Both the position numbers and the translations under genes were made by a program. From NCBI GenBank assembly GCA_964650485.1, contig CAZYTX010000006.1, positions 1 to 64,000 of the forward strand: a DNA stretch of 64,000 nt, given 5' to 3'. Positions 8,839 to 17,786 of this stretch are shown here, in pieces. The stretch's first letter is position 1. Every line of letters begins with the position of its first letter. The DNA is from CAZYTX01 sp964650485 (lineage in GTDB: Bacteria; RBG-13-61-14; DATKZS01). The notes under the pieces are model-generated. The model saw nothing but the letters and a program-made list of their open reading frames with translations, made no database searches and was not told where the DNA came from.

Positions 8839-9842
8839 GCCTGGTTCCCCTTCCAGTTCCCTTCTCTCAACATGTCTTTCAAACTCTTTGCAATCGCCTC
8901 CCTTGCCGGTTCACCCTTCCCGGGTTCCAGCTCGTCCAGGGCGCGCAATATGCCTCCCAGTATGGGATGCCCGGAGAGCACGCGAAGCTCAACGCCCGGG
9001 AACTCCTCCGCCACCCGCATCTTAATCTCATCCACCAGGAAGTGCGGCCTTCCCTTCTGTAGAACGCTCCCGCCAAGCACCAGCGGGACCTCCTCGCCCC
9101 TATCGAACAGCCCCCGCATAACCGCCAGCGCCGCCTCGGCCGCGGCCCTTCCGTGATCCCTCAGCACCCGGATCGCAACCTTATCGCCCTGACCCGCGGC
9201 CTCGAACACCAGCGGCGTCAGCCCCTCGATGTCAAGCGCCTTTTGCGAGTCGAAGTATCCGAACTCGATTATGTCCTCCAGCTCCGAGAGCCCCAATGCA
9301 CGTTTGAACCCGTCCTCCAGCATGGTGCGCTCGCCCCTTCCGTCAACGCCTTTCATGGCCTCGACTATTGAGTCGAACACCAGGGCGGAGGCGTTCGCCT
9401 TGTCCCCGGTCAAAGGCCCCAGCCCCCATGCCTTTTTAATCCTTCCTTTCTTGTCCATGCCGATACAGTTGGAGCCTGCGCCCCCGACGAGCGCCACCCC
9501 TACCCCGTCCTCAGTGCCCGCCCGCAGTGCTAAAAGCGTGTCGTTCACCAGCACCCTCTTGTCCGCGGGGTCGAAGGACGCGATCATATTCTCGATGGTA
9601 TCGAAGTCCTTGTCACGGTCGGCCCCGGACACGCCGTAGCAGGCCGCGCTGACCGGGGCCGCGCCTGCCCGCTCCAGCGCCCTTTTAACCGACCTTTCCA
9701 GGGCCCCGGCCGCGGCCTTGCCGCCGACCGACTGGAAGTTGCTCCCACCCTCCCGCACAAGAGACAGCAGGGACCCGCCCTCGTCTGCCACCGCGGCCAG
9801 GGTCTTGGAGTTGCCCCCGTCCACCGCCAGCACCACCCTCAT
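8835..9842 (-). CDS. BadF/BcrA-type sugar kinase, N-acetylglucosamine kinase-like
   Basis: A 335-residue member of the BadF/BadG/BcrA/BcrD ATPase family in the ASKHA fold. The phosphate-1 motif is VDGGNSKT (residues 7-14). Further motifs are GVSGAD, VNDTLLALRAG (phosphate-2 region) and a glycine-rich GGAGSNCIG segment, with a late GGSVLQ adenosine motif. In this size class these are usually N-acetylglucosamine or related amino-sugar kinases, not enzyme activators. It overlaps the following oxidoreductase by 4 bp and lies 25 bp from the aminotransferase gene. Amino-sugar phosphorylation is therefore the likely role; the exact sugar is inferred. Confidence 0.82.
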   Translation of the reverse strand: MRVVLAVDGGNSKTLAAVADEGGSLLSLVREGGSNFQSVGGKAAAGALERSVKRALERAGAAPVSAACYGVSGADRDKDFDTIENMIASFDPADKRVLVNDTLLALRAGTEDGVGVALVGGAGSNCIGMDKKGRIKKAWGLGPLTGDKANASALVFDSIVEAMKGVDGRGERTMLEDGFKRALGLSELEDIIEFGYFDSQKALDIEGLTPLVFEAAGQGDKVAIRVLRDHGRAAAEAALAVMRGLFDRGEEVPLVLGGSVLQKGRPHFLVDEIKMRVAEEFPGVELRVLSGHPILGGILRALDELEPGKGEPAREAIAKSLKDMLREGNWKGNQA

Positions 9843-9867
9843 TTCTTTTTCCCCATACGTAACCGCA

Positions 9868-11142
9868 TCAGAGCAGCTCGGAGAGGTTCTCCCTGATCTT
9901 CAATATTGCGTCGCTCACCTGCTCCACGTCCCTCTTCGAGCCCAGCAGTATGGAGTGGTGCATGCACACCGACTCCTTTTCGTACGCGCGCTCGCACACC
10001 GGCAGCCTGAACCTGGAAGGGTCAATCCTCCTCCAGTGGGTCTTGTTAAGGTTGTAGCGCTGCTTGGTGTGCGGCCGGTAGAGGGGGTCGTTGTTGAGCG
10101 GCACGTAGCAGTGCTCCACGCCCGTGCCCAGCTCGATCGAGAGCGCCTGCCTGAACCTCTCGACCGGGAGTCCCTTGAAGGCCCGGGCGTCGTATCGGAA
10201 GGCGAAGTTGAAGTAGCTCTGCACCGTTGCCCTCCGGTCCCTCTTCATCGGAGTGATTCCCTTTATGTCTTTCAGCATCATATTGAGGTGTATGGCGTTG
10301 CGGTCGCGCTTCTTCACCTGGCCCGGCAGCCTCTTGAGCTGCTCGATCAGCACCGCGGCCTGCCACTCGGTCATGCGATAGTTGCCGGACTGTATGAGGT
10401 CGCCCTCCGAGCCGTACTGTCCGGCCCCCTTGTGCCCCTTGGGCTTGTCCTCTTTCGGCCTCCTGCCGCAGTTGCGCAGCGCATCCAGCCTGGTATAGAG
10501 GTCCTTGTCCGAGGTGGTGACCACCCCGCCCTCGCCCGCAGTGAGCACCTTGGAGAGCTGCAGGCTGAAGGAGCCGATGTCGCCGATGCTGCCCGCGTGC
10601 CTTCTCCTCCATACTGCTCCGTGTTGGTGCGCGCAGTCCTCGATCACCGATAGACTGTGCCTGCGTGCTATCTCCATGATCCTGTCCATGTCCGCCATGC
10701 AGCCGTAGAGGTGCACGGGTATGATGGCCCGGGTGCGCGAGTTTATCGCGGCCTCCGCTTTCCCCGGGTCAATGCACCATGTGTCCGGGTCAACGTCAAC
10801 CAGCACGGGCACGGCGTTCACGTCAATGACCGCGGCCGCGGTGGCCTGCCAGGTGAGACCGGGCACGATCACCTCGTGGCCGCAGCCTATGTCCAGGGCC
10901 TCCAATGCGAGCTGGAGGCTGACCGTGCCGTTCGCCACGGAGAGCGCGTACTTCGACCCGATGAGATTCTTGAAAGCATTGTTGAACTCCCTCTCCATGG
11001 GCCCGTTGTACGACCACACCCCGGAGTCCAGCACCCGGCCAAGCCTCTTCCTCTCGGCCTCCCCCCACACCGGCCAGCGGGGCCACGGGTTCTTCTTCGC
11101 ATCGCGGAGGGGCCTCCCACCGTTTACGGCAAGCTTCGCCAT
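9868..11142 (-). CDS. DegT/DnrJ/EryC1/StrS family sugar aminotransferase
   Basis: A 424-residue PLP-dependent aminotransferase. It opens with LAVNGGRPLR, typical of the subgroup that includes AHBA synthases and scyllo-inosose aminotransferases. The PLP aspartate is in IEDCAHQHG (D169). The PLP lysine is K198 in SFSLQLSKVLTAGEGG. Such enzymes convert keto-sugars or keto-inositols to amino forms, or the reverse in catabolism. Its position between a GH4 glycosidase and an amino-sugar kinase suggests amino-sugar or inosamine metabolism and not antibiotic or O-antigen synthesis, since no glycosyltransferases are near. Confidence 0.88.
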   Translation of the reverse strand: MAKLAVNGGRPLRDAKKNPWPRWPVWGEAERKRLGRVLDSGVWSYNGPMEREFNNAFKNLIGSKYALSVANGTVSLQLALEALDIGCGHEVIVPGLTWQATAAAVIDVNAVPVLVDVDPDTWCIDPGKAEAAINSRTRAIIPVHLYGCMADMDRIMEIARRHSLSVIEDCAHQHGAVWRRRHAGSIGDIGSFSLQLSKVLTAGEGGVVTTSDKDLYTRLDALRNCGRRPKEDKPKGHKGAGQYGSEGDLIQSGNYRMTEWQAAVLIEQLKRLPGQVKKRDRNAIHLNMMLKDIKGITPMKRDRRATVQSYFNFAFRYDARAFKGLPVERFRQALSIELGTGVEHCYVPLNNDPLYRPHTKQRYNLNKTHWRRIDPSRFRLPVCERAYEKESVCMHHSILLGSKRDVEQVSDAILKIRENLSELL

Positions 11143-11160
11143 ATTCTCCTCCTTATAAGA

Positions 11161-12426
11161 TCATTCAAGCGCTAGGCCGCTGCTTTCCATTATGTCGTCC
11201 AGCACCTCGCCTGCCACGTCGGCGTCCGGTCCCAGCGGGTGCATTGCGAGCGCGAGGAGCGCCTTGTCATAGTTACGCTCCAGAGCGGCCTCGATAGTGA
11301 GCTTCTCGTAGGACTTCACCGTATTAATAAGCCCCGCGATCACCGGCTCGGGCACCCTGGCCGGCAGCAACTCCGCTCCCTGCTTTCCCGCCCGGCACGG
11401 TCCCTCGACCACGGCGTCGTCCGGAAGCCCGGGGACCGCGCCCCTGTTCAAAACGTCCAGGACCTGCACGTTCTCCAGATTAAAGAGTATGGCCTCCATC
11501 AGCTCGATCGCGGCCAGGGAGTAGTTGGCCCCCCCCCTCCTCCCGAGCATCTCCGGCTTCTCGCCGGCGCATTGGTCCGCGTATATTTCCATGAGCCCGG
11601 CCTCGATCTCCATGACCTCGTCAGCCCGGGTGGTCTCGCTCCTTTTTTGCTCTTCCAGCATGCTTTCCCTCATGTAATAGTAGCGCAGGTAGTGCATGGG
11701 TATCATGCCCAGTGCCTTGAGGAAGCGGGGCGGGTAGTCGAGCTCGGAAATCTCGGCCCTCTTCCCGGGCGAGTCCGCCCATGAAATCACCTCCCTGGTG
11801 ACGTCCTCTCCCCGCAGCAGCACCCTTCTCACCCATGAGAGGTGGTTCAGGCCCACGTAGTCGAGCTCGATCTCGGACCTGTCCGCGCCCAGCCCCGCGG
11901 CCAACTGCAGGTGGAAATTAACCGGTATGTTGCAAAGCCCGATCGCATTCAGGCCGGTATTTTTAAGCACGGCCTCGGTGACCAGCCCCGAGGGGTTGGT
12001 GAAGTTTATCACCACCGCGTCGGGGGCGGCAGCCTCTATACGCTTGCATATTTCGAGCGCCGCCGGCACGGTGCGCATGGCCTTGGCGAACCCGCCAACC
12101 CCGGTGGTCTCCTGGCCGATGAGACCGTGGCGCCAGCCCAGGAGCTCGTCCTTTTTCCTGGCAAGGTTCCCGCCCACCCGGACCTGGATTATGATAAAGT
12201 CCGAACCTGACGCGGCCTCGTCCAGGTCCAGGGTAGAGCTCACCGCGAGATCAGCGCCCCCGGCCTCGGCCATCCGCCTTACAAAGCCTGAGACAACCTC
12301 GAGCCTTTTGTCGTCAACATCGTAGAGTGAAAGCTCTGAGAGCCCGATCCCCTTTGCCCTGGAGATGAGGCCGTGCGCCAGCTCGGGCGTGTAGCTGCTC
12401 CCCCCTCCTATGACCGCGACCTTCAT
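11161..12426 (-). CDS. glycoside hydrolase family 4 (6-phospho-glycosidase-like)
   Basis: A GH4 enzyme of about 421 residues, a family that cleaves glycosides by NAD+- and Mn2+-dependent redox chemistry. It opens with the NAD-binding motif KVAVIGGGSSYTPEL. Other family landmarks are FTNPSGLVTEAVLK, IGLCNIPVNFH (metal and phosphate site region) and GLNHLSW. ATG 12426 gives the usual family N-terminus and has GAGGGG close upstream; ATG 12441 would add five residues. It is the first gene of the minus-strand sugar cluster. Whether the substrate is phosphorylated cannot be told from sequence. Confidence 0.88.
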   Translation of the reverse strand: MKVAVIGGGSSYTPELAHGLISRAKGIGLSELSLYDVDDKRLEVVSGFVRRMAEAGGADLAVSSTLDLDEAASGSDFIIIQVRVGGNLARKKDELLGWRHGLIGQETTGVGGFAKAMRTVPAALEICKRIEAAAPDAVVINFTNPSGLVTEAVLKNTGLNAIGLCNIPVNFHLQLAAGLGADRSEIELDYVGLNHLSWVRRVLLRGEDVTREVISWADSPGKRAEISELDYPPRFLKALGMIPMHYLRYYYMRESMLEEQKRSETTRADEVMEIEAGLMEIYADQCAGEKPEMLGRRGGANYSLAAIELMEAILFNLENVQVLDVLNRGAVPGLPDDAVVEGPCRAGKQGAELLPARVPEPVIAGLINTVKSYEKLTIEAALERNYDKALLALAMHPLGPDADVAGEVLDDIMESSGLALE

Positions 12427-12517
12427 TTCCCCTCGGGTCATTCATAATACAATCGTGTGGAGAGATTTATCAAGCGGGGCAAAGCTTGCAGTTTCTATAA
12501 AGGAGAACCAGGGCGCT

Positions 12518-14335
12518 TCACTCCCCCATCATCTTCTTCGCGCTCTCCTTCAGCTCTTTTCGCTCGAGCTTTCCGCTTGCCGACCTTGGCATCTTTTCCA
12601 CGAAGAAGACGTTCTTGGGCTTTTTATATCCTGCCATCCTCTCGCGGCAGTACTGGATTATTTCCTCGGGGGTGAGGTCCGCGTCCTTGGTGGTCTCGAT
12701 CACCGCGGTGACAGCCTCTCCCCACCTCTCGTCCGGGACCCCGGTCACTCCCGCGTCCCTGATATGGGGATGGGCCAGCAGTATCTCCTCCACCTCCTCG
12801 GCGTACACCTTCTCTCCCCCGGTGTTTATTATTGAGGAGCCGCGGCCTATCAAGTGGAAGTACCCCTCATGGTCCATGGTGCCCTCGTCCCCCACGTGGA
12901 ACCAGCTCCTGCCCTCCAGGGGCCTGAAATGCTTATCCGTTTTTTCCGGGTCGTTCCAGTACCCCAGTGCGTTGAACCCTCCGAACACCAGCTCCCCCTT
13001 CTCGCCAGGTTTCACGTCCTCGTTTGTTAAGGGGTTTATCACCCTGGTCTGGTTGATGCCCTTGGATGAGATTTTTATCTTCAGCATGGATATGTCCTCG
13101 TCGTCGGACGCGGACACCTGGGTGTATGCCGCGCTGGTCTCGGTGGAACCCAGCTCGTCCAGCAGCAAGAGGCCGGGGTGCTTTTTCAGGAAGCGCTTCT
13201 TCACGCCGGGAGAGAATCGCACTCCCGATGATATGATGGCTGCCAGCGAGCTTATGTCATAGTCCTTCCTCTCCAGCTCCTCCACCATGGGCACGGCGAA
13301 TGCGTCGCCCACGATAACGATGATGTTGGCCTTTGTGCGCTCCAGGGTCTGCCACAGCTCTGCCGGGTCGAAGGGGTGCCTCTTTTTAAGGTATATGCTG
13401 GTTCCGGCGCTGGCGCCGATCATGGAGAAGTTGGACTCGTATGCGGTGCCGTGGAAAAGGGGCGCCACCGCGATCATCCTCATCTTTCCGCCCCCTATAC
13501 GATAGTTTATCTTTGACCCCAGGAGCCTGAGGAAGAGTTCGTCACCGGATTCCGACTCTTCCGCTCTCTTAAGAAGCCATTTGAAGAGCCTGCCCTTAAA
13601 GAACCTCTCGCTCAGTGCAACCGGCAGGATCACCTTGATCCCGGCATACGCCTCGCTGGGAAGATACGGCAGCCTCTGTATCAGCGGCTCCATGGCGGTG
13701 ACCATGATGGCGTCCAGTCCCCTCACCCGGTTGTAGTAGTCCCACACCGTGCCCTTGGGATAGCCGGTGGTGCCCCCGGTGTAGAAGAGGAATGCGAAGT
13801 CGTCGTTTGTGACCCGCCATGGAAAGCTAGGCCTGGTCTCGGGGTATTTTTGCATGAGGTCCTCGTAGTAAAACATTTCTCCTTCCGGCTTCTTGTCCAT
13901 GACTATGTAGTGCTTGAGCTCCGGCAGTTCGCCTTTTATTTGCAATATCCTGTCCATGTTGTCGGACTCCATGATGAGCGCGGACGACTGGGAGTCATCC
14001 AAAATGTGCTTTAGCTCGGCCGCGATGAAGCGGGGGTTTACGTTCACCGGCACGGCGCCGATCTTCGAGGCCGCGAAGTACGACTCCATCCACTCGATGG
14101 AGTTGAACCCCATAATGGCCACCCGCTGTTCTTTGTGGATGCCCAGGTCGAGCAGGGCGTTGGCCAGCCGGTTCACCCGCTGGTTGAACTGGCGCCAGGT
14201 GAGCTCTTTTTCTCCGCGGATGAACGCTATCCGATCGGGTATAGTGGAGGCTATTTTCTCCAGGCGTCCGCCCCAGGTGTGGTCGGACTCCTTGCCGTGG
14301 GGATAGCTCTGCCTGTACTTGTCAAACGTGTCCAT
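12518..14335 (-). CDS. AMP-binding acyl-CoA synthetase
   Basis: A long- or medium-chain fatty acyl-CoA ligase of about 605 residues (ANL superfamily), activating carboxylic acids through an acyl-adenylate. The ATP-binding A3 motif reads FYTGGTTGYPKGT. Later motifs are DELGSTET, GRSWFHVGDEG (A7 region) and the C-terminal hinge and lysine segment RSASGKLERKEL. ATG 14335 is chosen because GGGAGGGAG lies 4-5 bp ahead; an upstream ATG at 14386 has no such site. An insert after ISERF-like sequence near residues 230-290 is longer than in short-chain members. It is monocistronic and convergent with nothing on this strand. Confidence 0.9.
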   Translation of the reverse strand: MDTFDKYRQSYPHGKESDHTWGGRLEKIASTIPDRIAFIRGEKELTWRQFNQRVNRLANALLDLGIHKEQRVAIMGFNSIEWMESYFAASKIGAVPVNVNPRFIAAELKHILDDSQSSALIMESDNMDRILQIKGELPELKHYIVMDKKPEGEMFYYEDLMQKYPETRPSFPWRVTNDDFAFLFYTGGTTGYPKGTVWDYYNRVRGLDAIMVTAMEPLIQRLPYLPSEAYAGIKVILPVALSERFFKGRLFKWLLKRAEESESGDELFLRLLGSKINYRIGGGKMRMIAVAPLFHGTAYESNFSMIGASAGTSIYLKKRHPFDPAELWQTLERTKANIIVIVGDAFAVPMVEELERKDYDISSLAAIISSGVRFSPGVKKRFLKKHPGLLLLDELGSTETSAAYTQVSASDDEDISMLKIKISSKGINQTRVINPLTNEDVKPGEKGELVFGGFNALGYWNDPEKTDKHFRPLEGRSWFHVGDEGTMDHEGYFHLIGRGSSIINTGGEKVYAEEVEEILLAHPHIRDAGVTGVPDERWGEAVTAVIETTKDADLTPEEIIQYCRERMAGYKKPKNVFFVEKMPRSASGKLERKELKESAKKMMGE

Positions 14336-14452
14336 GTCGTCTCCCTCCCTTGTAATCTCAGATAAAAACATACAACAGCGAGGCAAGGGAATGCAAGTGG
14401 GAATAAACCCTGATGATTGAACATCGCAGCATTAGGTGTTACATGTTAAGGT

Positions 14453-15439
14453 ATGAGCAGCATGAGCCAAGCGGACGGGATGCCCGGCGCACGAGGCGCC
14501 GCTGACAGGTTCCCCCTTGTAAACCTCCTGCTTTTCCTGCTCACCCTTTGCACCACCATGGTGGCAGGGGCATACCTCTCGCATTTCGACCACGACATAA
14601 TAAGGTTCTGGGTGCAGTTCAAATACCACTGGCGCACGTGGACACTGGAGGGCCTGCCGTTCGCGGTCTCGCTCATGGCCATACTGGTCTCGCACGAGTT
14701 CGGGCATTTTCTCATGTCCCGCCATCACAGCGTACGCTGCTCCCTGCCCTACTTCCTGCCGGGCCCCAACCTGGTGGGCACCTTCGGGGCGGTGATCTTC
14801 ATGAAGTCGAGCATCCCCCACCGGCGGGCCCTGTTCGACATCGGGGCAGCGGGACCACTCACCGGCCTGGCTGTGGCCGTCTTCACCATGGTGCTGGGCT
14901 TTGCCACCGCGGAGGTCGAGGTGTTCCAGGCCCGCGACTTTCCCCACGGCATGGTGCTCTTCCATCCCAACCTGCTGCTCCACTCATACTTGTACGTATG
15001 GGAGGCGCTGTCCGGGTCGGCGCTCCCGGAGAACGCGGTCATCAGCAGTCCCCTCCTGGACGCGGCCTGCGTGGGGTTTTTAGTCACCATGCTCAACCTG
15101 CTCCCGGTGGGACAGCTTGACGGGGGCCACGTGGCCTACGCGGCCCTGGGCAGGAGGTCCTTCTGGCTCGGGCTTCTCATGCTGGCGGCGATAATCTTCA
15201 TGGGGGTCATGTACTGGGTACCCTGGTTCTTCCTTGCCGGACTGCTCTTCCTCTTGATGGGCAGGAGAGGGTTCAAGCACCCCCCGCCGCTCGACCCACA
15301 CCTTCGCCTGGACCGGGGCAGGCAGGTCCTGGCCGGCCTGGTTCTGGTACTTTTCATTTTTATCGTTTCCCCTGCGCCGGTGGACGTCTACATTCCCGGG
15401 GTCTTGGAGGAGATCACCTCCATAACCCCGCCCCGTTGA
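14453..15439 (+). CDS. site-2 protease family (M50) zinc metalloprotease
   Basis: A 328-residue polytopic metalloprotease. The zinc motif SHEFGH has H81, E82 and H85 inside a transmembrane helix. The second motif LLPVGQLDGGHV supplies the third zinc ligand aspartate. FGAVIFMKSSIPHRRALFDIG and AAGPLTGL are typical of the subgroup lacking PDZ domains. These enzymes perform regulated intramembrane cleavage of transcription factors or anti-sigma factors; no such target is adjacent. The ATG at 14453 has only a weak ribosome binding site, and ATG 14462 is an alternative. It is probably co-transcribed with the small membrane protein downstream. Confidence 0.9.
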   Translation: MSSMSQADGMPGARGAADRFPLVNLLLFLLTLCTTMVAGAYLSHFDHDIIRFWVQFKYHWRTWTLEGLPFAVSLMAILVSHEFGHFLMSRHHSVRCSLPYFLPGPNLVGTFGAVIFMKSSIPHRRALFDIGAAGPLTGLAVAVFTMVLGFATAEVEVFQARDFPHGMVLFHPNLLLHSYLYVWEALSGSALPENAVISSPLLDAACVGFLVTMLNLLPVGQLDGGHVAYAALGRRSFWLGLLMLAAIIFMGVMYWVPWFFLAGLLFLLMGRRGFKHPPPLDPHLRLDRGRQVLAGLVLVLFIFIVSPAPVDVYIPGVLEEITSITPPR

Positions 15440-15474
15440 CCTCAAATCCCGGCGTGCTATTGTAATAACTGTAG

Positions 15475-15882
15475 ATGGAATTCGACAAAGAAAGGATCGG
15501 CCCTTTTATCACCGTGATAATAGTTTGCGGCGCGGGCATCCTGCTTTTCAGCGCGTTCGAGTACCTCTTCGTGTCCAGGGAGCAGACCTGGAAGCTTATG
15601 GGACTCATTGGCGTGGTGCTGCTCATCGGCGGCCTCGGCGCCCAGCCCTTTTTCAGCCTGCCTTCAAAGATGCCGATCAACATAAAGGTGCATCTCAGCG
15701 CCGGACAGATCATGATGTTTACAGGCGTACTCCTTTTCATCTACGGCATCTCAGCGTCGCTGGAATCTTCGGTGAGTATGATAAAACTCTTCACCCTCTT
15801 TGCGGGACCAATAGTATTCGCGGCCGGCTACCTTCTCTTTAAAAAGCCCAAGTTCCCCCATGACAAGGATTGGATACAATGA
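15475..15882 (+). CDS. small four-helix membrane protein, unknown function
   Basis: A 135-residue protein with four hydrophobic segments (about residues 10-30, 42-58, 73-95 and 103-120) and a charged tail KKPKFPHDKDWIQ. No family is recognised. It follows the site-2 protease by 35 bp on the same strand, so it may be a partner or substrate. It ends 19 bp from the convergent kinase gene. Coding is supported by its even length between two genes, helix pattern and operon position. Confidence 0.65.
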   Translation: MEFDKERIGPFITVIIVCGAGILLFSAFEYLFVSREQTWKLMGLIGVVLLIGGLGAQPFFSLPSKMPINIKVHLSAGQIMMFTGVLLFIYGISASLESSVSMIKLFTLFAGPIVFAAGYLLFKKPKFPHDKDWIQ

Positions 15883-15901
15883 AATATAAGAAGAGGTCCA
15901 C

Positions 15902-17002
15902 TTATGCAAGCCCCGGAAAGTAGCGGGATACGACCTCGAGCAGCCGCCGCCCGCGCTCTTCCTTTGAAAGGTACTCCGAGATCACCGGCAGCATGCAGGG
16001 AATGAACCTCAAGAAGTCCGGCCTCATCTTCACCTGCTCAATGAAGTAAAACCTCCCCACCACCTTCAGCATCCTGTGGATAACGCACAGGTCCAGGACC
16101 CTCCTGAAGTCATCCTCGTCCACCCGCTCCCCGGTGCGCTCCGAAAAGGCCCGCAGGTAGTAGCCGATCAGGTGCTCGACCAGCGCAGGGCCCAGCAGGG
16201 CCGAGGTGTCGCGGTCATAGAGGAAACATGCCAGGTCGTATGGGAGAGGCCCCATGAGCGCGTCCTGGAAGTCTATAACCTTGACCTTTCCGAGGGAGAA
16301 GATGAGGTTGTCCAGGTGATAGTCCCGGTGCTGCAAGGCGTACGCGGATGAGAAGAGATCATCCACTATTGCTTCAAAGCAGGAGTTGATCACCTTCTCG
16401 TCCCGGGAGGAGAGCTCTCCCGGCATCCTCGCCTTTATTGCGTGCTGGGTGAAGTGGTCGAGCTCCCAGCGCAGAAGCTCCTTGTCGAAGCTCACCTTGA
16501 AGCCGAGAAAATCATCGGAACGGCAGTTGCTCGCGTCCGCCTGAATCTTTGCAAGCTCGTCCAGGGCCTTTTCAAAGGCGCGCTTCTTTGCGGCAACGTC
16601 ACTGCTCTCCGCATACGAACGCAGATGCAGGTCCCCGCAGTCCTCCATGTATATAAGTCCCTGGTCGCCGTTGTAATGGTATATCTCTGGTACGTTAATC
16701 CCGCACTGGGAAAGATGCCTGTGTACGTTTATAAAGGGAAGCTCGCGGATAAACCCGGCGTCCATGACCTCCTCCACCCCCCGGGCCGGGTCGGGGTCGC
16801 AGAGGATCATAACCACCATGCTGTCAACCGGACTTTGGCCCTCGATAAAAACGCGGCAGTATCCCCGAACCGAGGCGCCCCCGGCCAGGGGCTCAATCCT
16901 GTAAGACCCTGACCCGGCAAAAGGCATGGACTCAAGGTCCCGGGCCACGGTCTCTTCGAACTTTTTCCTGTCAACGCCGAGCCTCTGAAACAGCTCATCC
17001 AT
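15902..17002 (-). CDS. aminoglycoside-phosphotransferase-fold kinase, AmgK-like
   Basis: A 366-residue kinase of the APH/choline kinase fold (COG3178-like). The catalytic loop LQHRDYHLDN has the HxDxxxxN Brenner-type motif, followed by the metal-binding VIDFQDALMGPLPYDL. Relatives include AmgK, which phosphorylates the anomeric carbon of N-acetylmuramate or GlcNAc during peptidoglycan recycling. In Pseudomonas AmgK is paired with the nucleotidyltransferase MurU, which is missing here; a HAD phosphatase is upstream by 6 bp instead. Substrate is inferred to be a sugar or amino sugar. Confidence 0.75.
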   Translation of the reverse strand: MDELFQRLGVDRKKFEETVARDLESMPFAGSGSYRIEPLAGGASVRGYCRVFIEGQSPVDSMVVMILCDPDPARGVEEVMDAGFIRELPFINVHRHLSQCGINVPEIYHYNGDQGLIYMEDCGDLHLRSYAESSDVAAKKRAFEKALDELAKIQADASNCRSDDFLGFKVSFDKELLRWELDHFTQHAIKARMPGELSSRDEKVINSCFEAIVDDLFSSAYALQHRDYHLDNLIFSLGKVKVIDFQDALMGPLPYDLACFLYDRDTSALLGPALVEHLIGYYLRAFSERTGERVDEDDFRRVLDLCVIHRMLKVVGRFYFIEQVKMRPDFLRFIPCMLPVISEYLSKEERGRRLLEVVSRYFPGLA

Positions 17003-17008
17003 ATGTCC

Positions 17009-17638
17009 TTATACCTCTCTGCATTCAAGGTCCATCGCACCGGGACCGTCGTCTATCTCCCCCAGGACCCTGACCACCTCGCCGGGCCAAGCGGCGATGA
17101 AGTGGGGGCGGCAGTCGTCTTTGAACTCGCCGCCGTTCGTAACCAGGCAGGTCCAGGCCCCCGCGCTCCTCCCGCACATGACATCGTATCGGAAGTCCCC
17201 CACCATGAGAACGGCGCCTGGTTCTATGCGCCACTCCCGCGAGAGGAAAAGCAGGGCCTCGGGGTCCGGCTTCAGGGCTATCCCCGAGTCCCTTGTAATG
17301 ACCCTGTCAACCTCGAGGCCCAGCCTGGAGATGACAAGCGCCGTGGACTTCTCCGAGTTGCGGGTCACGATGGCGCTCAAAAGCCCTCTCCTTTTCACCT
17401 CCTGCAAAAGCTCGACCACGCCCCGGTTCAGTTCCGCGTTCTCAGCCGCCCGCTCCTCGTGGGTCTCGAGCACACGCATGGCCCGGGCCCTTTCCGGGCC
17501 GGACACGCTCTCCATCTGCTCCAGCAGGGACTGCCTGGAAAAAGACAGACCGGCCTCCACTCGTATCTGCTGGAAGTTCAGGAACGGCCTGGTCAAAGTG
17601 CCGTCAAAGTCGAATACCACGGCTTTCAGCATGTGCAT
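17009..17638 (-). CDS. HAD family hydrolase (phosphoglycolate-phosphatase-like)
   Basis: A haloacid dehalogenase-type phosphatase of about 210 residues. Motif I is VVFDFDGTLTR near the N-terminus. A small helical cap follows. Motif II is in SAIVTRNSEKS, motif III includes the lysine in ALKPDPEALL, and motif IV is VMVGDFRYDV. ATG 17638 or 17632 gives a normal start; the open frame extends further but has no ribosome binding signal. It is co-directional with, and 6 bp from, the AmgK-like kinase, so both may act on sugar phosphates. The substrate is unknown. Confidence 0.82.
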   Translation of the reverse strand: MHMLKAVVFDFDGTLTRPFLNFQQIRVEAGLSFSRQSLLEQMESVSGPERARAMRVLETHEERAAENAELNRGVVELLQEVKRRGLLSAIVTRNSEKSTALVISRLGLEVDRVITRDSGIALKPDPEALLFLSREWRIEPGAVLMVGDFRYDVMCGRSAGAWTCLVTNGGEFKDDCRPHFIAAWPGEVVRVLGEIDDGPGAMDLECREV

Positions 17639-17736
17639 TATATTAAGATCAAACCGGAAACTCATCAAGCCTTTACACGTCGGTCTGGTTGTTTCCGATG
17701 GTGTGTGTTAACATTTAATTAAAGGGAAGTTGCTTG

Positions 17737-17765
17737 TTGCAAGCCTGCTTTACTTCCTTTTTAAT
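17737..17765 (+). promoter_or_regulatory. candidate promoter upstream of the ThiC-family gene
   Basis: TTGCAA at 17737-17742 and TTTAAT at 17760-17765 are 17 bp apart. The -35 overlaps a small inverted repeat, GCTTG-TTG-CAAGC, that could be an operator. If used, transcription starts near 17772 with a very short leader, which argues against any start before 17781. No THI-box (TPP riboswitch) sequence is visible between 17669 and 17787. Confidence 0.3.
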
Positions 17766-17786
17766 GCCTTTCGGGGGGTTGTGGAA

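Noticed and set aside
8236..9156. Long plus-strand frame opposite the kinase and oxidoreductase genes
   Set aside because: It is the antisense shadow of genes with intact motifs on the minus strand; such frames are common in GC-rich DNA.
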